Source of the DNA: Owenia fusiformis
Taxonomy: Eukaryota; Annelida; Polychaeta; Sabellida; Oweniidae
Assembly (NCBI GenBank): GCA_903813345.2
Contig: CAIIXF020000008.1
Location: forward strand, 27,078,822 to 27,142,821
Reading direction: 5' to 3'
DNA length: 64,000 nucleotides
Below are positions 33,650 through 46,047 of this stretch, in pieces. The position numbers and the translations under genes were made by a program. The notes beneath the pieces are model-generated. The model saw only the letters and a list, made by a program, of their open reading frames with translations, searched no databases and was not told the origin of the DNA. The stretch's first letter is position 1, and every line of letters starts with the position of its first letter.

Positions 33650-34585
33650 GGGAGATCTATAGTAAAAGTTCTGCAATTCTGAAAAGCTTTGATCTGAAAC
33701 AGGTACAGAAATTGACTGATTGTTTGAGAATGGATGGTCATTTTATTCAATTATTTCACCTGATATTCAGTGATTTTACCTAATATTGAATGATTTCACC
33801 AGGTATTGAAACATGATCTATAGAAAAAGTTCTGCGATTCTGAAAAGCTTTGATCTGAAACACAGTCTGTTTGACTGACTTTGTGAGATGGATGGTCCTT
33901 TTATTCAATTATTTCACCTGATATTCAGTGATTTCACCTGATATTGAATGATTTCACCAGGTATTGAAACATGATCTATAGTAAAAGTTCTGCAATTCTG
34001 AAAAGCTTTGATCTGAAACACAGTCTGTTTGACTGACTTTGTGAGATGGATGGTCCATTTATTCAATTATTTCACCTGAGATTCAGTGATTTCACCTGAT
34101 ATTGAATGATTTCACCAGGTATTGAAACATGATCTATAGTAAAAGTTCTGCAATTCTGAAAAGCTTCGATCTGAAACAGGTACAGAAAGTGACTGATTGT
34201 TTGAGAATGGATGGTCCCTTTATTCAATTATTTCATCTGATATTCAGTGATTTCACCTGATATTAAATGATTTCACCAGGTATTGAAACATGATCTATAG
34301 TAAAAGTTCTGCAATTCTGAAAAGCTTTGATCTGAAACAAAGTCTGTTTGACTGACTGTGTGAGAATGGATGGTCCTTTTATTCAATTATTTCACCTGAT
34401 ATTCACTGATTCACCTGATATTGAATGATTTCAGCAGGTATTGAAACATAATCTATAATAAAAGTTCTGCGATTCTGAAAAGCTTTGATCTGAAACACAG
34501 TCTGTTTGACTGACTGTGTGAGGATGGATGGTCCTTTTATTCACTAATTTCACCTGATATTGAATGGTTTCACTTGATATTAAGT
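33650..34585 (+). repeat. Satellite-like array, 158/161-bp unit, 6 copies
   Basis: Units begin with GATCTATAGTAAAAGTTCTG at about 33654, 33815, 33973, 34131, 34292 and 34450. Units 1 and 4 carry a CAGGTACAGAAA / GACTGATTGTTTGAG version and are 161 bp. Units 2, 3, 5 and 6 carry CACAGTCTGTTTGACTGACT (AAAGTCTG in unit 5) and are 158 bp. Each unit also has an internal ~20-bp repeat, ATTTCACCTGATATT. The order 1-2-3 then 4-5-6 suggests a three-unit block duplication. Confidence 0.9.
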
Positions 34586-35036
34586 GAAGTTGAAATACCT
34601 GGATAAGGCTATATTAATTTGATTTAGTAACTTTATTAATTCGATCTCGTGGCACTTTTGTGACAATAACTATTTCTATCTGTTCAATAAAACTTCCATT
34701 GTTCATTGTGACGTGAGTGTGTGTGTGTTCTCCTGATCCTTAAATACCAATGCATGTCAGATGAATCAATTATTTATGGATTAACAGAGTATGGTGCCTG
34801 CTTCGAAAATAAATCAACTAATTTATAGATTTCAAGGTGAGGTGAATGCCTCTAATAAATTAAGGCGATACTTTATTTAGCATGCTCTCTATTTTATTGC
34901 TTCTAGGATGGAAAGATTATCCAAAGCTCTTGAAGTTTTATTCAGGTAATTAATTATCTGACTAATTCTCTTTCTGTGGCGTTTATACAATTCATTTCAA
35001 TAAAGCACCATTTTTCCTCGACTCGTACTATAGTGA
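34586..35036. other. No feature recognised
   Basis: A short GTGTGTGTGT run near 34715 only. Confidence 0.5.
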
Positions 35037-35245
35037 ATATGTATATCTGAAGACCTCTCTAATTGGAACATTTCTCAATGTGAACACTTTTCTCAGACCT
35101 AGATTTTTTAATCTCACATTGACTCACATATTAAAAAAACTCGTAATGTGAACATCTGCATCCTTGGTCTAAGGGTATTTCAATTCTTATTGTGCTAAGC
35201 GAAGCCCGATCTTGAAGGAAGGAACACTTAATAATCAGAACTCTT
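35037..35245 (+). mobile_element. Subfamily E2 fragment fused to a second repeat
   Basis: TATATCTGAAGACCTCTCTA and TCTCAATGTGAACACTTTTC match the copies at 3494 and 37695. It then continues with GCATCCTTGGTCTAAGGGTA and CCGATCTTGAAGGA, which also occur at 37570-37625. The shared second module suggests that the two parts move together or form one longer element. Confidence 0.65.
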
Positions 35246-35747
35246 TTTTGCCAGTCTTAATGGTATTCAAATCAGACAGGTTATTCAAATTCAATACTTC
35301 ATTCATTGTGATTCAATTTACAGGTAAAACATCCACAGGTTATAATCAGTTTTTAACCTTGCTTTTGTTTAACTTAATGAATAATTGCCAACTTGTCAAA
35401 GTCTAGGTATGATAACAGATCAATAAGCCTAGCGTAATTCAATATCTAACCCTTCAGGGTGCATTGACTTTGTGTTTCGTTTCAATTTGTTTAGAAAACT
35501 ATCAACAAATAATATGGATAAAGTGTCATTTAACCAATACTTTTACTTTTTTCCAATTGTAGCATAAAATGTCATTTAGTGTTCGTTATTACTCTGTCTG
35601 GATTGCTTTAAAAAACAATTGGTTTAAGAAAGTTACCGCAGGCCATGTGTTAGTACCATGTTAAAGTAACAAATTCAATTGTATACTCAACACCTTTATG
35701 TACTCACATACCAGTGTGATCACGAAAACGTGCAAAATGTCTTTAAA
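35246..35747. other. No feature recognised
   Basis: A+T-rich spacer. Confidence 0.5.
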
Positions 35748-35918
35748 TACAATAAAACCTACATATAATAAACGCCTATGGAGCCACAAAAATGTGTCTA
35801 CTGTAGATAGGTGTTTACTTCCCTAGAGGCAATTTTATATAGGAGTCCGTGGAATATGTGCAGAGAAGACACATGTGTTCACTAGAGAGAGGTGCTTAAT
35901 AAGATAGGTTTAACTGTA
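35748..35918 (+). mobile_element. Family E element, full length
   Basis: The left TACAATAAAACCTACAT and right GATAGGTTTAACTGTA form inverted ends with TA at each tip. The body has AAATGTGTCTACTGTAGATA, a GGTGTTTAC block and AATTTTATATAGGAGTC. This copy has the single, unduplicated internal module. Confidence 0.75.
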
Positions 35919-36174
35919 ATTAAGTTAGGGAATCTTTTATGGAACAACTGTTTGACGGATATGTCAGCCAAGCAAACATTATATGGGAGACTGACCTCAG
36001 ATACAGGTTGCTAAGGTGATTGATGAATACAAACATCAAAGGAGTGATGATGAGTAAAATATAATGGGCATAAAACAGACATGGCATTTTCAGTGTATCA
36101 AAAACAAATCAAGAAATAATTCCTATTCATTCAATATTTATTGATCTTGAAAGCCAAAATGAGGAGGTTGGTTT
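35919..36174. other. No feature recognised
   Basis: Spacer. Confidence 0.4.
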
Positions 36175-36215
36175 GACTTCGCTTCTTAAAAGAGAGCTTC
36201 GTGTTACACTTAGAC
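36175..36215 (-). mobile_element. Family C element, 3' fragment
   Basis: On the minus strand: ACACGAAGCTCTCTTTTAAG followed by AAGCGAAGTCAAACC. Only the conserved 3' block is present. Confidence 0.65.
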
Positions 36216-37564
36216 TTTGCGTGCAAGGTAGGAGATTGGACTTGACGTAATTATAGAAAAGATTCCGAAAAATGTTTTTGGCCAGATCATCATGTCTCTT
36301 TTTATAGCTGTCTTTTTATAAATAGCTAAACAAGTATAATCACTTTCTGACCAATATGAAGTTATGTACACAGTAACCAAAGATAAGACAATAAAGCATA
36401 GTACTTATTAACATAAAAGTTACTTATCGCCTGTCATAAGAGATGGTTTGTGAATGAAACAATGAATTTAATATCATCATTAATGATTAAGTGGGTGTTT
36501 ATGTATGCCTATGTGTTAGGATTATGTCCAGGGATGGAGCCATTGCAAAAGTTTCAAGTTGAATTCTATTTCTTTTTAAAGTGGAGTTAAAATATATTTT
36601 GTCATTCCTGAAAAGAATTAAATCACAGGATTCAATATATTGCGGCTGATCTCATGCACCCATATTTCTTGTATTTGGTCTTAAATCTTGGCTTACCAGC
36701 CTCAATTCAAGCTACATACAAGATACAAAGTGCTATAAATCAGTCACAAAAAATTGAGTCCTAAATCTCGACAAATCTATAATAAGTGAAGATTACTATC
36801 TAAGCCAGCGATTAATCACAAACTTTCCTAAATAGTTTCTGAGGAAAATTGGGTTAAGCCATTTTCGTTTGGATCTCCGCAAGAATTTTTGTTATGATAT
36901 CAGGCACATATTCTCCTATATATTAAGCAGCACAGGTGTGGTAATAACATAACATCTAGTACTACATTAACCTCAAATTGATGGCAAGCCTGTTTTAATT
37001 AGATAACATAATCCCAATGGTAAAACCCAACATTGCTATAGATACTGTAATTACTAATAACAATAACATGGTTATAAATTATTTGTATATGTACTTTTGT
37101 CAAATGAAGTATTTTAGCTCAATATGGAATATAGACTTCACTGCAGAATTCTTATAATTATAGTAAATTAGAGGTAGAACTTATTTTTTCTAAATATTAG
37201 GCTACATTTTTGTGACCATGAGCAAAATTTGAATCCTAAAAATATTAGCTAGATTGAATGATTCTCTTGGTTGAAGCAGCTTAAATATTACGCAACCATA
37301 TAAAATTCGCTTGTACCGCAGTCATACAAGAATACCCCCATAGGTAACTATGGGATGCAGAATGAAAAAGAATGTGAAAGCACATAGGGCAATATTTACA
37401 AAATCCAAAACATAAGAGAGTATTTGTCGTAACAGAGCATGGTTCCAAACGAGTAAACTTTCTCCAGTCAACTTACCAGGTATTCACTGAAAAACTTACA
37501 AGGCTCTTACAAGGCTTTTAGTTAGACTTTGGTGAAGCCCACAATATACAAAAAAATTGAGAGC
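36216..37564. other. No feature recognised
   Basis: A+T-rich DNA without repeat or coding signal. Confidence 0.5.
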
Positions 37565-37770
37565 CCAAAGTGCATCCTTGGTCCAAGGGTATTTCAAACT
37601 TGGACAGTGATGCCGATCTTGAAGGATGCCAAAGTGGGGCATTTATTACAGTGTACTTTGAAATTTCAACTAGCACCCTATAATAAAACATTGAATCGTA
37701 TATATCCGAACACCTCTCTAATCTGAACACCTCTCAATGTGAACACTTTTTCTCTTTGGTGTTCAGATTA
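37565..37770 (+). mobile_element. E2 / GCATCCTTGG composite repeat
   Basis: Starts with GCATCCTTGGTCCAAGGGTA and CCGATCTTGAAGGATGCC, whose outer words GCATCCTT and AAGGATGC are inverted. It is followed by ATATATCCGAACACCTCTC and TCTCAATGTGAACACTTTTT. The order of the two modules is opposite to that at 35037. The two antiparallel open frames here are incidental. Confidence 0.6.
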
Positions 37771-38185
37771 TTCAGGCTAGTAAAGGCTAGTACATCTCAA
37801 TGAAGTCAAGCATGTCCTAAGTCTATTGCTTTTATGATGAACCTCTAGTTTGTGTGCATTGCTTCAATTAATGGATATCAATGTTAGGATCGATTTCTCA
37901 GCTTGAATAAGGAAATGACATCCAAGTGATCTATAGAGCCGTCAAGTAGGCCGTAACCAATCAATAACATTTAAATATTCACTGCTGCACCTATGAGAAT
38001 ATCACTTCAGAGTTTTTCTTTGATTTGAAGAATCAAGTGATCGTGCGAACTTTAACCAGTTTTCTTTCTTGAATATAATCAAGTTAAAAAACAGATATGT
38101 GACGTGTAATGAATATCATAATCAAGTCAATTAGAAGACATAACTGATTTACACATAAGAGTACAATTTCTAATAGTATGATTTC
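37771..38185. other. No feature recognised
   Basis: Spacer. Confidence 0.4.
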
Positions 38186-38214
38186 TATTCTTAAAAGAGA
38201 GCTTCATCTTTTCT
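38186..38214 (-). mobile_element. Family C element, short 3' fragment
   Basis: On the minus strand: GATGAAGCTCTCTTTTAAGA. Too short to say more. Confidence 0.5.
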
Positions 38215-39169
38215 ATAGTATTTTCTAGGCTATATATCATAGGAAACAGGTCACTAAGATATAGTGCATATAGTCATGAGTCAGATACTGGTATTTGCAA
38301 CCTAGTAACATCTTAAATGGGAGTATGTTAAAAATCAAACTAGGAAGAAATGATCAAATCTTATGAAAATGACAACATGACAATCCTACCAATATCACAA
38401 ACAAATAATATCCAACTTAACACATATTGCACATTTAGCCAGCATGGTGCTTCTGCAGACTTGAAGACTATTTCAATATAACATAAAATGAAATGTCTGA
38501 CAGTTAAATGGACTAATGAAAGAAATTGACATTCCTGACATATTAGTAATTGATTGATTAAATTGAAGTAACATTCCTGAATTCATTGATGGCTTGACAA
38601 ATCACACACCATTGCATGATTTCTCTCGTTTACACCATATGAATATGAAAGTAAGTTGATCCTATAGGCTCACCATGTGTGTTAAAAATATAGTTGCTGT
38701 TCCAGAAAATAGATTTGTATTTAGATAACAAAGTTATGATAAGCTTATTTGATATCATAATTGCTTGAATGTGTTTGTTGCTATGATTTTCATATTCATA
38801 GAAAAGCAAATAAATACCTTCATTAATCACACAAGAAAACTTGTCATTATCTTAAGAAAACTGGGACATTACATAACATTACTTTACTCTTCGTACTATT
38901 TAATCTTTGAAGTACATACATGTATCATGATGCAGATTCTAATATCAAATCTGGCTCTTCCATTCATCATGACAGATCCTACTTTATTTTTAAATCACGA
39001 AACACTTAAGCTTCTTCTAAAAATCAGATCAAATGCTACAATCGCGTGTGAAACTTAAAGTATATGTTTTGACTTGAACGAGAGTGTATGTGCCAATACC
39101 AATTGGCGAAATAATAGATAAAATATTTCAAAACACAAAGGCTGAAAAATTATTCATCTTCCTTAGTTC
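38215..39169. other. No feature recognised
   Basis: Includes a 97-codon plus-strand frame (38765-39058), chance-like and without domain similarity. Confidence 0.5.
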
Positions 39170-39235
39170 TACCAACTTATAGCATTGAAGGACTATCATT
39201 GAATAGCATTGAAGGACAACCATTGAATATCATCA
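39170..39235 (+). repeat. Two-copy tandem repeat, ~26 bp
   Basis: AGCATTGAAGGACTATCATT then GAAT is followed directly by AGCATTGAAGGACAACCATT with GAAT. Confidence 0.7.
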
Positions 39236-40990
39236 TAAAGCACATTCACTCTACGACAACGTTCATTTCCTCTTACATCTACCTTTTAAAGCTATAAATA
39301 TTCACTGAAGATTACGAGTTCATATTTATTATTGTTATTGGACACTGACTGCAAATTGATTTTCCCAGGAGACTCATTAAGCCATGCTAACATTTCAAAT
39401 ATGTTTTATATTTTTGGATGTCTCGATAGATGATAAAATATTTGCTACATCAAGGGCAGTGTTTTATGCAATAAAGGCTTTAATTGTAAGAATCACTGTT
39501 TCTTGTTTAAAGCTGAACTTGTAGTTCTTCATAAATTATGCTTAATATTTTTGATCTATCAATAGTAAAAAAATTGTTATATTTAGTACAGTTTTACTTA
39601 ATAAAAGCTAATTTCATTAATAACAAGACTCATCTCGTAAACCATAAAACGTGCCTGGATCATATACTGCTTGTAGTTCCCTGTAAAGAATATGTATACA
39701 TCTGAATTCCTAAATTGGTGGATTATATTAAGAAAAACAGTTAAAACACTATGATTAACCTCCAGATTACCTTCCTGTACTCGCTGGATTATAGATTATA
39801 TCTAGAAGCAGATTACCATCTAGAGTAGATCAACATGAAATTGATCTAATTTGGCATCCTGATCAAGTTTACTCTTCACATTTGCCTCTAGCTCTAGCTA
39901 ATCGCTTCAATATATTGAAATATCATCACTCGTATTGTATATGTTTATGATGTGGCATAAACAATTCCATTTTTATTACCAATCGATATAGAGTAGTTAC
40001 ATAAGTGAATTGGTGCTTTGTACGGCAATTCAAGTGTGAAACTATAAATAATTCCACTGAACCTGTGATATTTCAAGATATTTGGGTGAAAATGTTAATG
40101 TAAATATACAGGCGCATAACACGGATGAGGAAGTCTGATTGAATGCAATACTAGCTCCTAACGATCACAGGGTAAAGTATGTATTTGATGAAACAATAGT
40201 ATCAACACACTTATTTCAGGATTCGTTTACTTATAAAAGTGTATCGTTCAATTTCAGCATTGTTGGCATTATATAATATTTTTGATACATTCAATATTCA
40301 TGTTCCATTATTTTGACTTGCAAATATAACAATTCTATGATAACATTATTTATTCACCAGGAGTATTTCCTGAACAAAGCAATAAGCCTAAGCTTCTCGT
40401 AAATAAATGTTTCCCAAGAACAATCATTATCTCTTGTAGTTTTGTTCTGCAGTCTAAGTGAAGATAAATGTATAATGATAAATGAATCCCAAATAGCCAG
40501 TTGTCATATTCCAGCATATAATCAAAGCAGTCTACATTATATACTATAGTCTACATTGTATACTTTAATCATATTGTATACAACAGTAATATTGTTAACT
40601 GCACTCACACTATAGACATTTCATGCAGATAAAATAGCCAAAATGGCAAGATTCACTTCTTGCTTACATAATCCAAAAGAGCACCAATCAGAATTGCACA
40701 TCCGTCATTTCATTTGCATATATTCATATTGTCTTATCTGCAATTTATCCATGAATGCCCATTTCATCTTACAAGCCTGACAGAATCCTGCTGGGGGGTC
40801 TAACATTGATTTGCGACAAAGAAGATTACCCCAAAACACAATGAAGATATCTGATCTTATCAATCAAAATAAATCACTTTCCTGGATAAATATAACTGAG
40901 ATCTTTATTTGCTATAAAATTGCCTTAAAGCAAGATTATGAGGATTATTCATTTAGGAATATATCGATGAAGGAAAAATAAAGATTCACG
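39236..40990. other. No feature recognised
   Basis: One of the longest plain stretches: A+T-rich, no repeats, no hairpins of note, no long open frame. Confidence 0.5.
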
Positions 40991-41450
40991 TACTGTAAAA
41001 TCTGTAAAGTTGAACACCCCTGTAAGTGGGATACCTCTGTAACTTGAACACTCAAAGTCCCATTTCTTATACTTAGTGTAAACTGAACCCCTGTGCATGA
41101 ACACCTCCCACGTGGAACACTATATCGAGGTACCAAAATGAACCATATACATAGAATACTTCCCAAGTGGAACACTATATTGAGGTACCAGAATGAACCT
41201 CTATACATAGAACACCTCCCAAGTAGAACACTATATCGAGGGACCAGAATGAACCTCTATACATAGAACACCTCCCAAGTGGAACACTATATCAAGGTAC
41301 CAAAAATGAACCATATACATAGAACACCTCCCAAGTGGAACACTATATTGAGGCATAAAAAAATAACCTCTGTACATATATAACATCTCCAAAGTGGAAC
41401 ACTACTTTGTGGTACCAAAGGTGTTCCACTATCAGAGGTTTTACTGTGTA
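40991..41450 (+). mobile_element. Family E element with internal 56-bp tandem expansion
   Basis: The left TACTGTAAAATCTGTAAAGT and right CAGAGGTTTTACTGTGTA are the family termini. The interior is expanded into about six units of 55-56 bp (TCCCAAG at 41161, 41217, 41273, 41329; related at 41106). Each unit carries CCCAAGTGGAACACTATAT, GAGGTACCA and GAACCTCTATACATAGAA. Single-module copies (35748, 59564) are about 170 bp; this one reaches 460 bp by tandem growth. Confidence 0.85.
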
Positions 41451-42273
41451 TACATATCATCTAAGGAATAAAGCTTTCTTTGAGAAGGTTCCAACATATG
41501 CAAGGATGCTCCCAATATTGGTGTTAGATTACCAGAGACCATGTATTGGTAGATATCTGAATAAATGCAGTGATAAAATAGGTGTTGGGTTTGAGCAATA
41601 GACTAAACACTCAATTTGCCATCCTACATTTGTTAGACCATCATATACACATACCTTATTTTAAATATATAGTTATTTGATTTGTAATTATAAATTATTG
41701 TTTTATTAATATAAGGTTTTTACAGGCTGATCATACAATAAAGGTGTTAAAGCAATCTTGAACAACAACCTCTCTCAACCATATTTTTTGGCAAATTATC
41801 TTAGATAGGTTTTCACAATAATTTCAGTTTCACATCAATGATATAATATCAAATGGATTTATAATAATGGATAAAAAAGTTATAGCTTATCTAAGCAGCG
41901 AACTGTGCTGCTATCTCAATGATTTAAGTCAAACCACCGATACTAAAACTGCCTACCAAAATTACATTTCCACATGGCGAGGCACCGATAAATCTTGATG
42001 CCATTACTAACAGTGATTGGGATTGAATCTTTGCGATCATCAATCTCACTTCCCGCTTGGTAGGAGTCTGATTGTCAATTACACACTCGGTCACAGTAAC
42101 CTGAATTATCTAGGTATCGCATCATGTAATTTGTGCAAATAACCTTGTTCCTTGATCTACTACTGTTTTTGTGTGTGGATGAGGAATGGAGAAAAGCCTG
42201 ATGAGGTACGACAAAAGAAGGTGTCAAGATTCTAACAAGTCAGTGATATGAACCGATCAAAGCCACAGAAAAT
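41451..42273. other. No feature recognised
   Basis: A+T-rich spacer. Confidence 0.5.
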
Positions 42274-42443
42274 CAGGCCCTGATAGCCACGGGGGTTTTG
42301 GGGGTTCAGGCAACTCCCTTCCCCCTCCCCCGCCAAAGATTCCTTCAAAATCACCCAGTTTTTCACCATTTTCCATCATTCTCGGACAAAAATGATTTAT
42401 TGAGGAGTGAACCCCCTCTTAGCAAAAGCTGGCTATGTATCTG
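42274..42443 (+). mobile_element. Family A element
   Basis: Begins CAGGCCCTGATAGCCACGGG and ends CAAAAGCTGGCTATGTATCTG. The core words TTCAAAATCACCCAGTTTTT and CACCATTTTCCATC are present. Flanks AAAAT and AACAC agree at only three of five positions, so the duplication is uncertain here. Confidence 0.75.
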
Positions 42444-42628
42444 AACACATTCAACAATCAGCGACCTAAATCTTGGATGGAACTAAAACAAGTAACAATA
42501 CATGACGTTGATTTGATACAGCAAAACATGTATACCTGTACAGCATTCCAAAGATACATACAATATGCCGACAGGAATAAGGAAACTTGAACATTATACA
42601 TCAAAACTATTTTTACTAATAATGCCTA

Positions 42629-42685
42629 GCTCAAGCTGGCAGGGCAAATGTTGGTGTTGGTGCTGGCAGGGCAAATGTTGGTTAC
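42629..42685 (+). repeat. Two-copy tandem repeat, ~30 bp
   Basis: GCTGGCAGGGCAAATGTTGG occurs twice, separated by TGTTGGT. Confidence 0.8.
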
Positions 42686-43467
42686 AACATCTCAATATCG
42701 GACAAATCCACTATATAAATATATCAACTGATCAGTATTAAGTCATAGGACTAAGCCATAATCCATGAATATTTTAGATATTAATGCACTTATGTGTAAA
42801 TATAAATAAATATAAATAAAACAAATATGGTAGATGATATATAAGTTCATGAATTGAGTGTAGTACAAATATGATTTTACGCAAACGCAACATACCAAAC
42901 AGTTCTCAATTGTCAGATGTTCCCGACATATATATATAGATTAATCCCCTTTGACTAGGGTCGTTGGAAATATTGATAACCAATAAAAGTCATTTCATAC
43001 AGTGATTAATATTTTTCTAAATCATTGTAAACTCTAAGTCTAATGTCCCATCTAGAAATGCATATCAGCATGTTAAACAACTGATATATGCAAGTTATAC
43101 TGTGCACTAACAAGGAAAAACATTATACTGTACATGATAGAAACATTTCAGACAGTTTCCTCGTGCAAAACTCTATGGATTATATATGTAGATTTTCTAT
43201 TATATCATATATCAATTTTAAAACGAGATCAATGATTAATATAAAACTGAAATACAACCCTTTATTTGTTTGTCTTATTCTGATCAGGAAATTCATCTGC
43301 TTACATTAATATACTCGTATACACCTATATACAGAACACTTTTAGATGTTGGGATACCGTAATTAACCTAGGATAATAAACAGAATACTATAATCTTATC
43401 TATCACTATGGGCCAATTTATACTTAGCATTAGCTCTGACCTGGGTTTCTATCCTGATAAGCTATGA
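42686..43467. other. No feature recognised
   Basis: Short TATAAATAAATATAAATAAA repetition near 42800; otherwise plain. Confidence 0.5.
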
Positions 43468-43628
43468 CAGGCTTATAGCCAGGACAGTTAACCCTAGCCA
43501 AAAAATATTCTAAAATCTTGCAGTTTTCACCATTTTTGAGCATTTTTCAACTGAATGTCAGATGGAATCCCCCTTGATTTAAAATTAAAAAAACTGAACC
43601 TCATTAGCAAAAACTGGCCATGGGCCTG
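43468..43628 (+). mobile_element. Family A element
   Basis: Begins CAGGCTTATAGCCAGG and ends ACTGGCCATGGGCCTG. The flanks TATGA (43463-43467) and CATGA (43629-43633) give a 5-bp duplication with one mismatch. The poly-G/C stretch seen in other copies is absent. Confidence 0.8.
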
Positions 43629-44517
43629 CATGACATGCTGACCAGCACTTGTACTGGTGACATAATGACTTCTGAGATCATAGTAACGAATGTAGAGATG
43701 GAAGAGTGGTTACCATTAACTATCACACTTGAGAGAGTTACAAAACTCCTCCCATAAGACCAAGATATTCTCAATGTTGACAGTTGATAGTCAAAAACAT
43801 GTGATGTCTAAGGACTGAGTCCAATATCTTTTTGAAATAATGAAACATTCATTTTGAATTGATGAATATTTGGCCAAGCCCAAATGTAGAGTGAAACCCC
43901 TTGAGACCACAATCATTATATTGTATTTGTTTTATATTCTTATGCCCTTCGATAACGCCTTCAGGTGATTAAAGAGAACTATATTACATTATTTTATAAT
44001 GAAATAATAATATCTTTATAAAAAAATAAGTATTTGAAGTCACTAATAAGTCAATATTGAATATAGAAGATAGGATATAAAACTGTAAGTAATAACACAA
44101 ATCAATTTTATCTATAAACCTTTAAATAAGATTCTTTTAATGAGGCACAATGTTAATAGAGTTATTTATTGGTGAAAATAACTTTATACCCTCATAATTA
44201 ATACTCTTGGGTATTCCTTAAAATGCTCTTGCGGTATACTGTCAATTGAGCGATAATTGGAGAAGACCTTTAAATACATTATGGAATAAAAAATGTATGC
44301 TGCAATATCAAGAGGCTAATTACGATAACAGACTAAAAGTAAGTCCCATCTAAGGGATAAGTACACTAAGAAACTAGACAATGTCGTATCCAGTAGCTTA
44401 TTATGGTCAAATTGTTGTATAACATGTGTTTTGGCCTATGTGCCGATTTTAGTACATGTCTATAAGTGAAGCAATCTTTTCTTCAGAATGATCATCGAGT
44501 TCAACACCAAGACTTTT
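43629..44517. other. No feature recognised
   Basis: A+T-rich spacer. Confidence 0.5.
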
Positions 44518-44703
44518 CAGGCCCGTAGCCGAAGCGAACCCCACCCTCTCCCCTGGCAAAAAATTCTTTCAAAGTCATTCAGTTTTTCACCATTCTCAGC
44601 AATTTTCCTGTGATTTTGGGCCATAGTTGTCAAATGTGAATCCCTCTGGAAACTTTTTAAATGTGAACCCCCTCTCTCTTGGCAAAAGCTGGCTACGGAC
44701 CTG
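44518..44703 (+). mobile_element. Family A element, well preserved
   Basis: The left CAGGCCCGTAGCC and complemented right CAGGTCCGTAGCC differ at one base. The core TTCAAAGTCATTCAGTTTTT, TTTTGGGCCATAGTTGTC and CTTGGCAAAAGCTGGCTACG is complete. The flanks CTTTT (44513-44517) and CTTTC (44704-44708) give a 5-bp duplication with one mismatch. A 130-codon minus-strand frame (44596-44988) is partly made of this element. Confidence 0.85.
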
Positions 44704-45025
44704 CTTTCTATATCGGTTTCTTGGTGCAGATGTATGTTCTAAGGATGTAATCTCAGTCAGTATGTATGTACACACCATGTTTCTCCAAACAATAGTCATA
44801 AGGAACATGATCCTTATATCATACAACATCATGGGGGAAACCAAGAGATTCCTTCCATAAAACCACGTTTTCAACATCATTTGATGAGGAATGCCCAAAA
44901 TAATTATTTTCATATTTGAATATGATAACAAGTCACTATTCTTCAAGACTGTTGGTGCTATCCAATTACTAGAATTCAGTGAATTCACCTTGAAATATTA
45001 CTACTCTGTGGAGACTCAATAAGGA
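44704..45025. other. No feature recognised
   Basis: Spacer between two family A copies. Confidence 0.4.
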
Positions 45026-45192
45026 TGTCAAGGGGTTTCACCCTCTCCCTTGGCCAAAAATCCTTTCAAAATCATGCAGGTTTTCAGCATTTTGGCACTT
45101 TTCAAGTGATTTTGGGCCAAAGTTGTTAGATGTGAAACCCCGAGAATTAAATTTTGAAAGTGAACCTTGGGAAAACCTGGTTAAAGCCTTGA
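45026..45192 (+). mobile_element. Family A element, degraded ends
   Basis: The core CCCTTGGCCAAAAATCCTTT, AATCATGCAGGTTTTCAGCA and TTTTGGGCCAAAGTTGTTAG is clear. Both termini are eroded (ACCTGGTTAAAGCCTTG at the right). Confidence 0.7.
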
Positions 45193-45989
45193 CTTTTATA
45201 CACGTACATATTATGTTTTATATGTTGCCCATGAAGTCCAGCTCTGTATGATCTATTTCACTCCTCCCTTCCTAAAGCCTAAGATAAACTATAGCAACTG
45301 CTGGTGGAACATCTGTCTGGAGAAAGGCCTGCGGGGAAATACTGTACAGTTGCTTCAAATGTATATATATCTTCTTTAATGATACAAAACTGAACTTGGA
45401 ACTGTCAAAATAAGTAAGACGGTATCGTACATTTCAATAAGATATTGCAAAGGATTTGAAAGATGGACCAACCTGGAGGTAAAAGATCTATGCAAAAGCG
45501 AGGATTGTATACGTGTGGAATTTCAATGTAATTCTGCTCACCTTGGTACAGATCCACATTTTGACATTTCAGCATTATCTACTTGGAGGGCTTATTAACA
45601 TTTACTTTCACGTGCTGTTTCCCTGGTCACTACTAACTCAATTACTAGCAGTCTCACAAACATTTTATAGAAACACATTTTTCAGAAAATGAAGTCTAAA
45701 CTAAGGTAAAAATATACCTCCTTTAGCCTTTTGTATGGCTGCTGGTTGGGTCTACATATTGTTTTATAGTTAGTATTCAACCATGCAAGTCTATATACAT
45801 GTACATGGAAGAACTTTGATACAGACTAAAAAGCCTGAAGTTAAAAGTACACAATTAGTACGATGTAACAATTACTAAATCATATGAGAAGTGTCTGTAA
45901 ATTGGCGAAAATATAAGCATTTCTATACCATGTTTTGATAATTCTAAATTCTAGATTGATGGACACCTATAATGCCAATGATGAGAGGT
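45193..45989. other. No feature recognised
   Basis: A+T-rich spacer. Confidence 0.5.
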
Positions 45990-46047
45990 GGTGTGGAATG
46001 TCAATTTTATTCGCTAAGTTTAATTGATAAAAGTGATATTCCACACC
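45990..46047. repeat. 58-bp hairpin
   Basis: GGTGTGGAATGTCA with TTTTAT on the left pairs with ATAAAAGTGATATTCCACACC on the right, broken here as ATAAAAGTG and ATATTCCACACC. Weaker pairing extends outward (CCAATGAT against ATGATTGG). It may be a small MITE. Confidence 0.7.

Noticed and set aside
33650-34585. Possible CRISPR-like or rDNA spacer repeats
   Set aside because: Units are contiguous, 158-161 bp, with no spacers and no rRNA nearby; a plain tandem array.
44596-44988. 130-codon minus-strand frame
   Set aside because: Its C-terminal half is a family A transposon copy and other copies do not keep the frame.
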